Counted from the stretch's first letter, positions 16,689 through 26,870 are shown. The stretch is DNA of 64,000 bases from Nonomuraea typhae (GCF_009760925.1 NZ_VRLV01000001.1:682001-746000); one strand, 5' to 3'. The notes: generated by a model not told the origin, from the sequence alone. Program-made: numbers and translations.

Positions 16689-17420
16689 TCACGGCGTCAC
16701 CGTCACGAGGCCGCCGTCGATGACGATGTCCTGACCGGTGATGTAGGCGGCGTCGGGGGAGGCGAGGAAGGCGACGGCGCCGGCCACGTCCTCGGCGGTG
16801 CCCAGCCTGCCGAGCGCGATCTGGCGGGTGACGGCCTCGTGGTCGCCGTCGGAGAAGTCCCGGTACATCGGGGTGTCGATGTAGCCCGGGCTGACCGAGT
16901 TGACCCGGATGCCGCGGGCGGCGAGGTCGGCGGCGAAGGTACGGGCGAGGTTGTGCACGGCGGCCTTCGTGGCCGCGTAGACCGAGGCGATCGGCAGGCC
17001 GCGGTTGAGGGTCCACGAGGCGTTGATCACGATGGCGCCGCCCCGGCTCATCAGCGGCACGGCCTTCTGCAGGGTGAAGAAGACGGCCTTGAGGTTCACG
17101 CCGACCGTGTGGTCGAAGTCGGCCTCGGTGACCTCGGCCGTCGGCTTGAAGGTGCCCACGCCGGCGTTGGCGAACACCACGTCCAGCCGGCCGTACCGCT
17201 CGGCGACCGTCTCCATGAGCGTGTCGAGCGCGGCCGGGTCGGCGGCGTCGGAGCGTACGGCCAGCACGCCGAGCTCCTTGGCCGCGGCCTCCAGCCTGGC
17301 CTGGTCACGGCCGGTGATGACGACCTCGGCGCCCTCGGCGCGCAGGCGGGCGGCGGCGGCCAGGCCCATGCCGCTGGAGCCGCCGGTGATCAGGGCGATG
17401 GTGTCGGTGAATCGCGTCAT
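16689..17420 (-). CDS. Short-chain dehydrogenase/reductase (SDR)
   Basis: A 243-residue classical SDR: the NAD(P)-binding GGSSGMG near the N-terminus, NAG (FANAG) in strand 4, the catalytic Ser in INASWTL and Tyr-x3-Lys in YAATK. The ending GQDIVIDGG is typical of 3-oxoacyl-ACP-reductase-like members. The ATG at 17420 is used because the longer frame would read into the regulator upstream. It lies 44 bases downstream of the MmyB-type regulator on the same strand. Such regulators are commonly found beside SDR genes that they control. Confidence 0.86.
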   Translation of the reverse strand: MTRFTDTIALITGGSSGMGLAAAARLRAEGAEVVITGRDQARLEAAAKELGVLAVRSDAADPAALDTLMETVAERYGRLDVVFANAGVGTFKPTAEVTEADFDHTVGVNLKAVFFTLQKAVPLMSRGGAIVINASWTLNRGLPIASVYAATKAAVHNLARTFAADLAARGIRVNSVSPGYIDTPMYRDFSDGDHEAVTRQIALGRLGTAEDVAGAVAFLASPDAAYITGQDIVIDGGLVTVTP

Positions 17421-17464
17421 GGCCACGATGCTGCCGGGGTGGCCGGGAAACAGGCAGTGCCCGT

Positions 17465-18259
17465 TTATCCGGGGTGTGCCACCACCAGGCTCGCCGGCAG
17501 CGGGTTGAACAGCTCCAGGTGGTAGCCGGGCAGCTCGTCCAGGGGCAGCGAGAGCGCCTCGTACGTGAGCGTGCCGTGCTCGGGGTGGAGCACGGTCTTG
17601 ACCGCCCGCGTGCCGGCGCTGACGTCGTGCCGCGCCCACAACCCGGCGAACTCGGGGCTGGCGGCGGCCAGGCCGGCGGCGATGCGGCCGAACTCGGGAT
17701 CATCGGGATAGCGGGCGGCCTCGGCGCGGAACCGGGCCACGACGACGGGCGCGTTCTGCGCCCAGGCGGCGTCGGCGCGGCGGTAGCGGGCGCTCATGAA
17801 GTAGGCGACGAGGCAGTTGCGGTCGGTCTCGTCGTAGCCGAAGACCGCCCGGGCCTGGTCGTTGACGGCGACGAGGTTCCAGTGCCGGTCGCGGATGTAG
17901 GCGGGGCGCGGCGCCCACGCCTCCAGGACGCGCCACAGCTCGGGGCTCGTGGGTACGGCCGGCGCCGGCGGCCGGCGGGGCGGGTTGAGCCCGGCCAGCA
18001 GATACAGGTGCTCGCGCTCGGCCTGGTCCAGCCGCAGCGCCCGGGCGACGGCGTCGAGCACCTCGCCCGAGACCTTGATGTCGCGGCCCTGCTCCAGCCA
18101 CGTGTACCAGGAGACGCCCACCCCGGCCAGGACGGCGACCTCCTCGCGGCGCAGGCCGGGCGTGCGCCGCCGCCCGGCCTCGGGCATGCCGACGTCGGGC
18201 GGGCTCAGCCGGGCCCGCCGCGAACGCAGGAAGTCGCTCAGTTCGGTACGGCGCGTCAT
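17465..18259 (-). CDS. MmyB-type helix-turn-helix regulator
   Basis: 264 residues. An N-terminal XRE-like helix-turn-helix contains RTPGLRREEVAVLAGVGVSW and TWLEQGRDIKVS. A C-terminal PAS-like ligand domain (about 95-260) follows, of the kind shown in MmyB-like regulators to bind fatty acids. ATG 18259 follows a GGAGG that is rather close. A GTG at 18268 is the alternative. It probably regulates the SDR gene directly downstream. Confidence 0.85.
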   Translation of the reverse strand: MTRRTELSDFLRSRRARLSPPDVGMPEAGRRRTPGLRREEVAVLAGVGVSWYTWLEQGRDIKVSGEVLDAVARALRLDQAEREHLYLLAGLNPPRRPPAPAVPTSPELWRVLEAWAPRPAYIRDRHWNLVAVNDQARAVFGYDETDRNCLVAYFMSARYRRADAAWAQNAPVVVARFRAEAARYPDDPEFGRIAAGLAAASPEFAGLWARHDVSAGTRAVKTVLHPEHGTLTYEALSLPLDELPGYHLELFNPLPASLVVAHPG

Positions 18260-18269
18260 GGCCTCCACT

Positions 18270-19667
18270 CTAGGAGAGAAGCGCGGCCATCCAGCCTTCG
18301 AGCTCGTCGGGGTGGCGGGGGAGGGCGGCCGACATGAGGCGGGCGCCGTCGCGGGTGACGACCAGGTCGTCCTCGATGCGCACGCCGATGCCGCGGAACT
18401 CCTCCGGCAGCGTCAGGTCGTCCGGCTGCAGGTACAGGCCGGGCTCGACGGTCAGCACGTGACCTTCTTCCAGCACGCCGTCGAGGTAGACCTCGCCGCG
18501 CGCCTTGGCGCAGTCGTGCACGTCCAGGCCGAGCATGTGGCCGCTGCTGCACAGCGTGTAGCGCCGGTAGAGGCCCTTGTCCATGAGCTCGTCGACCGAG
18601 CCCTTGAGCAGGCCCCACTCGCGTAGCCCGGTGGCGATGACCCGCATGCAGGCCAGGTGGAAGTCGCGGTAGCGGGCGCCGGGCTTCAGCGCGGCGATGC
18701 CGGCGTTCTGCGCCTCGTACACCAGCGTGTACACCTGCCGCTGCACCTCGGTGAAGCGGCCCGACAGCGGCAGCGTGCGGGTGATGTCGGCGGTGTAGAG
18801 GGAGTCGGCCTCGACGCCGGCGTCCATCAGCAGCAGCTCGTTGCGGTCGAGGCGGCCGTCGTTGCGGATCCAGTGCAGCACGCAGGCGTGCGCGCCGGAG
18901 GCGACGATGCTGTCGTAGCCGACGGCGTTGCCCTCCAGGCGCGAGCGCAGGCCGAAGACGCCCTCCAGGTAGCGCTCGCCGCGCGGGTGGCGCAGTGCCT
19001 CGGGCAGCGCGCGCACGACGTCCTCGAAGCCGCGCACGCTGGCGTCCACGGCGCCCTGCAGCTCGCCGAGCTCCCACTCGTCCTTGATCAGCCGCATCTC
19101 CGACAGGAAGCCGGCGAACTCGGTGTCGCCCTCGCCCGGCTCGATCGCGGCGTCCACGGCAGGGTCCACGCCGCGCAGCACGCGGGCGGGACCGGCGAGG
19201 GCCAGGTCGCGGATGTGCGCGCACTCGAGCTGGTAGAGCTGCTCGGCCTCGGCCAGATCGGGGCGGCGGCCCACCCAGAACTCGCCGTGGCGGCGGTCGC
19301 GGTAGAACTCCTCGGAACCCTCCTCACGCGGGGAGCGCGGGCGCAGGTACAGCCTGGCCTGCCCGCCGGGCTCGACGACCAGCACGTCGTCCGGCTCGCC
19401 GGCGCCGGTGAGGTAGGAGTAGGCGCTGTGCGGCCGGAAGCGGTAGTCGCTGTCGTTGCTGCGCACGCGCAGGACGCCGGCGGGCACGACCAGGCGCTCG
19501 CCCGGGAAGCGGGCGGCCAGGGCGGCACGGCGCTTGGCCGCCCAGGGCGCGATGGGCAGCGGATTCAGGTCGGTGCGCCGGGTGTCGGCCCAGCCGGTCC
19601 GCATGAAGGCGGCCAGTTCATCGGTGATGGGGAGGTCGTGGCTACCGGTGTTCAGCTGCTCGTTCAT
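18270..19667 (-). CDS. pepP: Xaa-Pro aminopeptidase (M24B)
   Basis: A 465-residue metallopeptidase that removes the N-terminal residue before proline. The N-terminal creatinase-like domain (about 1-200) includes the RVRSNDSDYRFRP segment. The catalytic pita-bread domain provides the five metal ligands in order: Asp in LMDAGVE, Asp in TADITRT, His in HMLGLDVHD, Glu in LTVEPGLY and Glu in VRIEDD. It is a cytoplasmic protein. It is a single gene with its own upstream region (19668-19834). It ends 10 bases before the regulator gene on the same strand. Confidence 0.92.
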   Translation of the reverse strand: MNEQLNTGSHDLPITDELAAFMRTGWADTRRTDLNPLPIAPWAAKRRAALAARFPGERLVVPAGVLRVRSNDSDYRFRPHSAYSYLTGAGEPDDVLVVEPGGQARLYLRPRSPREEGSEEFYRDRRHGEFWVGRRPDLAEAEQLYQLECAHIRDLALAGPARVLRGVDPAVDAAIEPGEGDTEFAGFLSEMRLIKDEWELGELQGAVDASVRGFEDVVRALPEALRHPRGERYLEGVFGLRSRLEGNAVGYDSIVASGAHACVLHWIRNDGRLDRNELLLMDAGVEADSLYTADITRTLPLSGRFTEVQRQVYTLVYEAQNAGIAALKPGARYRDFHLACMRVIATGLREWGLLKGSVDELMDKGLYRRYTLCSSGHMLGLDVHDCAKARGEVYLDGVLEEGHVLTVEPGLYLQPDDLTLPEEFRGIGVRIEDDLVVTRDGARLMSAALPRHPDELEGWMAALLS

Positions 19668-19834
19668 CGCTTCCCTGCACTGGCGTCCGAGTATGGTATT
19701 TCACATATTACTCTGCCTTGAGTGACTTTTGAGTAGGGGAGGCTAGCCTACTTGCCTACGGATGACGCCTTACGGTGCTTAGTACGGGCATTGACGGGGG
19801 AATGACTCTTCCATCGAGAGCCGAGGTGGTGCAG

Positions 19835-20263
19835 ATGCTCATTGGGACAATCCTGCGCAACAAGGGCGGCGACGTCACGACCGTGGCACCCGGAGCCACA
19901 GTCCGTGAACTGCTGGCCAAGCTCGCCGACCACAACATCGGCGCCGTCGTCGTCTCCACGGACGGAGTCACGATCGTCGGCATCGTCTCCGAACGCGACG
20001 TCGTGCGCCGCCTGCACGACCACGGCGCCGCCATCCTGGACGCCGACGTCGCCTCCATCATGACCGCCGACGTGCGCACCGTCGGGCCCGGCGCCAACGT
20101 CGACGAGCTGCGCCGGCTCATGACCACCCACCGATTCCGCCACATGCCGGTCGTCGACCAGGGCCGCCTGGTCGGCATCGTGAGCATCGGCGACGTGGTC
20201 AAGAGCGCTATCGAGGAACTGGAGACGGAGAAGGCGTCCCTGGTGGACTACCTGCACCGCTGA
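19835..20263 (+). CDS. Tandem CBS-domain protein
   Basis: 142 residues made almost entirely of two CBS domains (about 12-65 and 75-130), which bind adenine nucleotides or other ligands. Repeated motif: VGIVSERDVVRR and VGIVSIGDVVKS. I chose ATG 19835 because GAGGTGG lies a few bases upstream and family members start at this position. Earlier starts at 19775 add an unusual leader. The 167-base region upstream contains two TTGAGT elements (19719-19724 and 19730-19735) and a 10-bp palindrome at 19740-19749. The last 56 bases overlap the convergent ABC gene. Confidence 0.83.
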   Translation: MLIGTILRNKGGDVTTVAPGATVRELLAKLADHNIGAVVVSTDGVTIVGIVSERDVVRRLHDHGAAILDADVASIMTADVRTVGPGANVDELRRLMTTHRFRHMPVVDQGRLVGIVSIGDVVKSAIEELETEKASLVDYLHR

Positions 20264-20874
20264 GCTCCGCCCGGCTGTCGGCCCAGCGATCCAGCAGCAC
20301 CTGGTCGTGGCTGATCGCCAGCACTCCGGCGCCCGTCCTGTCGCGGTAGGCGTTGACCACCGCGACCAGGTGCGCCTGCGTCGAGGCGTCCAGCATCGTG
20401 GTCATCTCATCGCAGATCAGATAGCCCGGCTCCAGCGTCAGCGCCCTGGCCAGGCAGGCGCGCTGCAACTGCCCGTCGGAGACCTCGTGCGGGCGGCGCG
20501 TCAGCAGGTCGTCGGTCAGCCCCACCTCGCCGGCCAGCGCGGCCACCCGCTCCCGATCGGGGCGGCCCGCCGCCGCCAGCGGCTCGCCGATGACCTCGCT
20601 CAGCCGCAGCTTCGGATCCACCGCCAGCCGCGGCTGCTGGTAGAGCAGCGCCACCCGGGTACGCAGCTCGCGCGGCGCGCGCTGCCGCCAGCCGCGCACC
20701 TCCATCCCGTCCACGCTCAGCGAGCCCGCCGCCGGGCGCAGCATCATCGCCAGCACCCGGGCCAGCGTCGACTTGCCGCAGCCGCTCGGGCCGCCCAGCC
20801 CCAGCACGCCGCCGGGCGGCAGCTCGAACGAGAGCCGGTCCAGGACCGTCCGCCGGCCGTACCTGACGGTGATC

Positions 20875-20891
<17 letters not shown>
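20208..20891 (-). CDS. Dpp/Nik-type ABC transporter ATPase (second)
   Basis: 227 residues. Walker A is GPSGCGKST, Walker B LICDE and the H-loop AISHD. The signature is VSDGQLQRACLARAL instead of the usual LSGGQ. The VSDGQ/CDE combination resembles ATPases of nickel- or metallophore-type members of the oligopeptide group, so the cargo might be a metal complex rather than a peptide. That is a weak inference. The protein lacks the C-terminal oligopeptide-binding extension. It overlaps the first ATPase gene by 17 bases and closes the five-gene operon. Confidence 0.84.
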
Positions 20892-21809
<918 letters not shown>

Positions 21810-21813
<4 letters not shown>

Positions 21814-22655
21814 AGCGACAGCTCCGATCGGGTGCGCGGGTTGAGCCGGTCGCGCCAGTGCTGGGTGAGCACCGAGACCGCCAGCGTCGGCACGAGGATG
21901 AACAGGCCGGGCGCGAAGCTGGACCACCAGTCGCCCGACAGCAGCGAGCGCTGCCCGTCGTTGATCATGTTGCCCAGCGAGGCCAGGTGCGGGGGCAGGC
22001 CGAGGCCCAGGAAGCTGAGCGCGGTCTCGTGCCAGATCGCGTGCGGGACCATCAGCACGGTCGCCAGCAGCAGATGCGGGGCCAGGTGGGGGAGCAGGTG
22101 GCGGCGGACGATCCGGGCCCGGCTCGCGCCCGCCGAGATGGCCGCCTCGACGAACGGGCGTTCGCGCAGCGACAGCACCTCGGAGCGGACGATGCGGGCG
22201 GCGGTCGTCCAGTGGGTGACGCCCACCGAGACGATCACCGCGTACGGGCTCGGGGCGAACATCGCCACGATGAAGATGCCGAGCAGCAGGTGCGGCAGCG
22301 AGGCGAAGCCGTCCACCACCCGCATGAGCAGGCGGTCGGGCAGACCCCCGAGACTGCCCGCCACCAGCCCCAGCGTCCCGCCGATGACCATGCTCACCAG
22401 CGCGGCCACCAGGCCCACCAGGAACGACACGCGCAAGCCGTACAGGCTGCGCAGCAGCACGTCGCGGCCCATCTCGTCGGTGCCGAGCGGATGGGCGGGC
22501 GACGGCGGCAGGCCGGCCGCGCGCAGGTCCACGAGCTGCTGGTCGAGCTGGACGATCGGCGGCACCACCACGACGGCCAGCGCCAGCACGCCCAGCGTGA
22601 TCGCGGCCGCCCACACGCCGGGGCGGCCCCTCAGCGCCACCGCGGGGGCGCTCAT
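21810..22655 (-). CDS. Dpp/Opp-type ABC permease (DppC position)
   Basis: 281 residues with six membrane helices. The N-terminal leader carries HPLGTDEMGRDVLLRSLYG, the hallmark of DppC/NikC-type permeases. The EAA coupling loop is FVEAAISAGASRARIVRRHL. The start is the ATG at 22655, overlapping the stop of the other permease by 4 bases. A longer reading to 23444 runs through that gene and is rejected. It forms the transmembrane channel with the DppB-type partner. Confidence 0.9.
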
Positions 22656-23614
22656 CCGGTCACCACCCTCGGGTCGGCCAGGCGGTAGGCCAGGTCGGCC
22701 ACGAGGTTGCCGGCCAGCACCGCCATCGTGCCCAGCAGGGTCAGTACGGCCAGCAGCGGGAAGTCGACCGCCAGCGCCGCCTGCACCGAGGTCGAGGCCA
22801 CGCCCGGCCAGGAGAAGACGGTCTCCACGAGGATCGCGCCGGTCACCAGCTCGGGGATGCGGGCGCCCAGCAGGGTCAGGAACGGCAGCAGCGCCGAGCG
22901 CAGCGCGTGCCGCACCAGCACCGTCCGCTCCTTCAGGCCACGGGCCCTGGCGCCGACCACGAAGTCCTCGCGCAGCGTGCCGATCACCGACTCGCGCACG
23001 TACAGCACCAGCCACGACGACTGCGAGACCGCCAGCACCGTCACCGGCAGCACCATGTGCCTGGCCACGTCCAGCGGGTCGAGCGTGGTCGAGGCGGCGT
23101 CGGTCAGGCCGCCGGCCGGCAGCCAGCCGAGCCGGACCGAGAAGACGTAGACGACCAGCAGCGCCAGCCAGAACACCGGTGCCGACTCGTTGGCGAACGC
23201 GCCGCCGGTGATGACCCGGTCCAGCCAGGAGCCCTGCCGCCAGGCGGCCAGGGTGCCCACGACCAGGCTGCCGGCCAGCATGAGCACGATCGCCGCCCCG
23301 GTCGCCAGCAGCGTCCACGGCAGCCGCTCGGCCACCACCTCCAGCACCGGCCGGTGGAAGGAGCGCGACTCGCCCAGGTCGCCCTGCAGCAGATTGCCGA
23401 GCCAGGCGGCGTACTGCTCCATGATCGGGCGGTCCAGCGCCCAAGTGGCCCGGATCTGGGCGACGACCTCCGGGGCGGTGGTCATGGCCCGGTCACCGAG
23501 GTACTGGCGGACCGGGTCGAACGGCGAGGCACTGGCCAGGGCGAACATCGCGATCGTCACCATGACCAGGACGGGCACGGCGAACGCCAGCCGCCACAGC
23601 ACGAGACGGAGCAT
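22652..23614 (-). CDS. Dpp/Opp-type ABC permease (DppB position)
   Basis: 320 residues. The first helix is followed by a periplasmic domain with LDRPIMEQYAAWLGNLLQGD, and GDLGESRSFHRPV matches the family pattern GDLG-S-x4-PV. The coupling loop is FVVGARARGLKERTVLVRHA. Six membrane helices. The start codon coincides with the last base of the binding-protein gene, so all five genes of the transporter are chained by overlaps. Confidence 0.9.
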   Translation of the reverse strand: MLRLVLWRLAFAVPVLVMVTIAMFALASASPFDPVRQYLGDRAMTTAPEVVAQIRATWALDRPIMEQYAAWLGNLLQGDLGESRSFHRPVLEVVAERLPWTLLATGAAIVLMLAGSLVVGTLAAWRQGSWLDRVITGGAFANESAPVFWLALLVVYVFSVRLGWLPAGGLTDAASTTLDPLDVARHMVLPVTVLAVSQSSWLVLYVRESVIGTLREDFVVGARARGLKERTVLVRHALRSALLPFLTLLGARIPELVTGAILVETVFSWPGVASTSVQAALAVDFPLLAVLTLLGTMAVLAGNLVADLAYRLADPRVVTG

Positions 23615-25182
23615 CAGGAGGCGGGTTTCCAGGTGTGGATGTCGCGGAACAGGCCGCCGGTGGCGTGCTCGTGCGCGTCCACGCTCTGCTGGACGCCCTG
23701 GTAGGCGCCGCGCACGACGTAGACGTGCTTGAGGAAGGCCAGGTAGGTCCAGACGGCGTCGTCGTGGATGAGCTGCTGGAACTCGTCGTATGCCTGCTTG
23801 CGCACGGCCGGGTCGCCCGACTCGCGGCCCTTCGCCAGCGCCGCGTCCACCTTCGGGTTGCGGTAGTGGCCGGGGTTGAAGAAGCCCTTGCCCGCCTGGG
23901 CGGAGTGGAACAGGTCGTAGTTGATGTAGTCGAGGTCGTACGGCGAGCCGTACCCCATCATGAGCGCGTCCTGGGCCATGCGCGGCTCGATGGCGTCCCA
24001 GTCGAGGCCGGCGGCCTTGACCTCGATGCCGGCCTTCTTGGCGTCGGAGGCGGCGGCCAGGGTGAGTTCCTTGCGCAGGGAGTCGCCGGCCGGGTACATG
24101 ATCGTGAAGCTCGCCTTGACGCCGTCCTTCTCGCGGATGCCGCCGGCGCCCTGCTTCCAGCCTGCCGCGTCGAGGACCTGCTGGGCCTGGGGGAGGTCGG
24201 CGGCGGGATTCCCGGTAATCGCCTTGTTATGCCACGAAATATCGGGAGAAATCGGGCCGAAGGCGGGTTTGCCGGCGCCGGCCAGGATCGTGTCGACCAT
24301 CGCCTGGCGGTCCATGGCCAGGCTGAACGCCTTCCTGATCGCCAGGTCGCCGGTGACCTTCGGCTTCGACGGGAACATGATGCCCCGGTAGTCGGCGCTG
24401 TCCTGCTTGTACACGGTGACGCCCTGCTGGCCCTCGAAGCGCCTGGCCGCCTTCGGCGGGAGCACCGTGGCGTCGAACTCCCCGGCCGCCAGGCGTGTGG
24501 AGCGCACGTTGTCGTCGGGCGCGAAGGCCACCACGACCTTCTTGATGGCCGGGGCGCCGCCCCAGTACTTCTCGTTGGCCGCCAGGGCGATCTTGTCGCC
24601 CGGGGTCCACTGGATGAAGGTGTACGGGCCGGTGCCGACGGGCTTGGCCGGGTCGATGCCGCCGTCGGGCACGATGCCGAGGGTGGTGCGCTGGGTGAGC
24701 GGGGCGTAGGGGTATGTGAGCGTGAACTCGACCGTCCTGGCGTCCGGGGCGCTGACCTTGTCGATGGCCGCGTAGTCGCCGGAGATCGGGGAGCTCGTCT
24801 TGGGGTCGAGGACCGTGGTGTAGGTGTAGACGACGTCCTTGCTGGTGAGCGGGCGGCCGTCGTGGAAGGTGACGCCGTCGCGCAGCTTGAAGGTGACCTT
24901 CTTGCCGTCCGCAGAGGTGACCGGCGCCTCGGCGGCCAGCGACGGCTTCAGCGAAAGGTCGGGCGCCCTGGACATGAGGCCGTCGAAGATCAGCGAGCCG
25001 CCGTCGGCCGCGTAGCCCAGGACCGGGCTGAGGTTCTCGAACTCTGAGCTGAGGCCGATGACGAAGGTGTCGTCGGCCTTTCCGGGCTCGCCGGGCCGGG
25101 CCGGGCCCGAGGGGGCGGAGCAGGCGGTGAGCAGGGCGACGGACAGCGTGGTCAGCGCGGCTACGGGCCGGGCCAGCCTCAT
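23614..25182 (-). CDS. Substrate-binding lipoprotein of a peptide/nickel-type ABC importer
   Basis: 522 residues. The signal peptide ends in SVALLTACS (lipobox), so the mature protein is lipid-anchored outside the membrane. SBP family 5 features: FKLRDGVTFHDGRPLTSKDV and DPAKPVGTGPYTFIQW, with a C-terminal lobe rich in aromatic residues. GGAGG lies six bases before the ATG at 25182. It is the first gene of the operon and defines specificity. Peptides, nickel or metallophores are all possible for this family, and the sequence alone does not decide. Upstream, CTGCAA/TTGCAG (25230-25246) may serve as an operator. Confidence 0.88.
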   Translation of the reverse strand: MRLARPVAALTTLSVALLTACSAPSGPARPGEPGKADDTFVIGLSSEFENLSPVLGYAADGGSLIFDGLMSRAPDLSLKPSLAAEAPVTSADGKKVTFKLRDGVTFHDGRPLTSKDVVYTYTTVLDPKTSSPISGDYAAIDKVSAPDARTVEFTLTYPYAPLTQRTTLGIVPDGGIDPAKPVGTGPYTFIQWTPGDKIALAANEKYWGGAPAIKKVVVAFAPDDNVRSTRLAAGEFDATVLPPKAARRFEGQQGVTVYKQDSADYRGIMFPSKPKVTGDLAIRKAFSLAMDRQAMVDTILAGAGKPAFGPISPDISWHNKAITGNPAADLPQAQQVLDAAGWKQGAGGIREKDGVKASFTIMYPAGDSLRKELTLAAASDAKKAGIEVKAAGLDWDAIEPRMAQDALMMGYGSPYDLDYINYDLFHSAQAGKGFFNPGHYRNPKVDAALAKGRESGDPAVRKQAYDEFQQLIHDDAVWTYLAFLKHVYVVRGAYQGVQQSVDAHEHATGGLFRDIHTWKPAS

Positions 25183-25229
25183 GGGGAACCTCCGGGGTGG
25201 TGCGGGTCGCCGTTGAGCATAGCCCGCAC

Positions 25230-25246
25230 CTGCAACCTCTTTGCAG
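25230..25246. promoter_or_regulatory. Inverted repeat upstream of the peptide/nickel-type importer
   Basis: A perfect 6-bp inverted repeat, CTGCAA-N5-TTGCAG, lies about 48 bases before the binding-protein start, in the 109-base gap shared with the divergent gene at 25292. It could control either operon. No convincing promoter hexamers were found around it. Confidence 0.35.
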
Positions 25247-25291
25247 TAAGGGTGGTATGAGGAGAAGGGTGAGACGTGGGAGTCTTGTCCG

Positions 25292-25957
25292 ATGACGTAC
25301 CGGCCTCCCGAGCCGCCTCGGGCGACGAGCAGTCCGTCGGTGATCATGCTCGTCTCGGGGCTGACCGCGGCGATCGGGTTCCTCTTCGGGTACTTCGCCG
25401 GGCTGGGGGACGGGGAGCCGGTCACCGCGGGGGAGCCGACGATGACGGTGACGATGGAGGATCCCTTCCAGGACGAGACCCCTCCGCCGACCGGCCCGAC
25501 GGCCGGGTTACCCCAGGCCACCGGCCTGCCCCAGCCCACCGGCCAGCCGCAGCCCACCGGGGCGCCGCAGCCGACCGGCGGTCTTCAGCCCACGGGCGGT
25601 CTTCAACCCACCGGAGGTCTCCAGCCCACCGGAGGGCTTCAGCCCACGGGTGGTCTCCAGCCCTCGGGGGGCCTTCAGCCCTCGGGCGTTCCTTCGGGGA
25701 ATCCGCTCGCCTCGCTGCCCGGCGGCCTTTCCGGCCAGCGGACCCTGGTCGTCGGGCGTGACATCCAGCCGGGCACCTACCGCACGACCGGCCCCGCCGC
25801 GGGCTCGGGCGCCTGCTACTGGGCCCGCCTCAAGGGCACCGCCGGCCTGGCCGACATCATCGACGCCAACACGGTCACCGCCGCCGCCACCGTGACGATC
25901 CAGCCCACCGACAAGGTCTTCCAGACCGGCGGCTGCGCCGATTGGGTCAAGGTATGA
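25292..25957 (+). CDS. Membrane-anchored protein with Pro/Gln/Thr/Gly repeats
   Basis: 221 residues in three parts. A short cytoplasmic N-terminus leads to one membrane helix at about 18-38 (VIMLVSGLTAAIGFLFGYFA). A linker at residues 73-133 consists of hexapeptide repeats. The C-terminal domain of about 80 residues contains DIQPGTYRTTGPAAGSGACY and a second Cys in GGCADW, probably forming a disulfide. Domains of the form PGTYRT-x-G...CYWARL occur in many secreted actinobacterial proteins of unknown function. The protein is likely displayed outside the membrane on a flexible stalk. Confidence 0.7.
   Translation: MTYRPPEPPRATSSPSVIMLVSGLTAAIGFLFGYFAGLGDGEPVTAGEPTMTVTMEDPFQDETPPPTGPTAGLPQATGLPQPTGQPQPTGAPQPTGGLQPTGGLQPTGGLQPTGGLQPTGGLQPSGGLQPSGVPSGNPLASLPGGLSGQRTLVVGRDIQPGTYRTTGPAAGSGACYWARLKGTAGLADIIDANTVTAAATVTIQPTDKVFQTGGCADWVKV
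25508..25690 (+). repeat. 18-bp tandem repeat coding for hexapeptides
   Basis: Ten consecutive 18-base units in frame. Four units at 25508-25579 encode LPQATG, LPQPTG, QPQPTG and APQPTG. After one extra Gly codon, six units at 25583-25690 encode LQPTGG (four times), LQPSGG and LQPSGV. The last six are close to identical at DNA level while the first four are diverged, suggesting recent expansion at the 3' side. The stretch forms the extracellular linker of the anchored protein. Confidence 0.9.
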
Positions 25958-26048
25958 AAAATCCGGATAACGAAGATCGTCCGGGTGTATGGTCCCCTAC
26001 CGGAAAGCGCCATTCGGTCTGCCCTTAACCTCTCCGCGAGGAGTGTCC

Positions 26049-26870
26049 ATGCACGTGGTCTCCGCGATCGCCCTGGCCCTGAGCACCCTGACGCCGCAGG
26101 CGTCCACCGCGCCCCAGCCGCTGCCCGCGCCCGTGGCCTGCGACGGCTGCTGGAAACCCGCCCTCAGCACCAGCTGGCAGTGGCAGCTGTCCGCGCCGCC
26201 CAAGCCCCCGTTCGCCGACGTCCAGATGTACGACATCGACGGTTTCGCCGCCAGGAACGGGACCCTCGTCAAGCAGCTCAAGGCCGCCAAGCCCGGCCGG
26301 GGCGTCGTCTGCTACATCAGCGCCGGATCGGCGGAGAAGTACCGCCCCGACGTCAAGCGGTTCCCCAAGGCGATCGTCGGCAAGCCGCTCGACGGCTGGC
26401 CCGACGAGCGCTGGCTGGACATCCGCCAGTACAAGGGCAAGCTCGGCGAGATCATGAAGTCCCGCCTCGACATGTGCAAGGCCGCCGGCTTCGACGCCGT
26501 AGAACCGGACAACATCGACGCCTACACCAACGACAGCGGCTTCCCGCTCAAGGCCGCCGACCAGCTCGCCTACAACGCCTGGCTGGCCAACGAGGCGCAC
26601 CGGCGCGGCCTGTCCATCGCGCTCAAGGGCGACCTCGACCAGATCCCCCAGCTCCTGCCGTACTACGACTTCGCGATCAACGAGCAGTGCTTCCAGTACG
26701 GCGAGTGCGCGCCCTACGACCGCTTCGTCAAGGCCGGCAAGGCGGTCTTCCAGGTCGAGTACGAGCTGCCCACGTCGAAGTTCTGCGCCAAGGCCAACGC
26801 CCGCAACTTCAACTCGATGAAGAAGAACCTCGACCTCGACGCCACGCGCACCCCCTGCAGGGGCGTGTGA
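26049..26870 (+). CDS. Secreted GH114-like protein (endo-alpha-1,4-polygalactosaminidase family)
   Basis: 273 residues with a signal peptide ending near STLTPQASTA. The mature part matches the GH114/TM1410-like TIM-barrel family: WQWQLS, DVQMYDIDGF, VVCYISAGSAEKYRPD, DAVEPDNIDAYTN and YYDFAINEQCFQYGEC. The Asp and Glu in VEPDNID are the likely catalytic or substrate-binding acids. Fungal relatives cleave galactosaminogalactan, while bacterial members are mostly uncharacterised. ATG 26049 is preceded by GAGGAG, and the longer start at 25989 would bury the signal peptide. Single gene. Confidence 0.82.
   Translation: MHVVSAIALALSTLTPQASTAPQPLPAPVACDGCWKPALSTSWQWQLSAPPKPPFADVQMYDIDGFAARNGTLVKQLKAAKPGRGVVCYISAGSAEKYRPDVKRFPKAIVGKPLDGWPDERWLDIRQYKGKLGEIMKSRLDMCKAAGFDAVEPDNIDAYTNDSGFPLKAADQLAYNAWLANEAHRRGLSIALKGDLDQIPQLLPYYDFAINEQCFQYGECAPYDRFVKAGKAVFQVEYELPTSKFCAKANARNFNSMKKNLDLDATRTPCRGV

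Noticed and set aside
19740..19749. AGGCTAGCCT palindrome as an iron box
   Set aside because: Only the centre resembles the iron-box core. The outer TTAGG/CCTAA arms are missing, and the CBS and aminopeptidase genes have no iron role.
23635..25047. 470-codon plus-strand frame over the binding-protein gene
   Set aside because: Antisense shadow of a recognised SBP family 5 protein, with no family pattern of its own.
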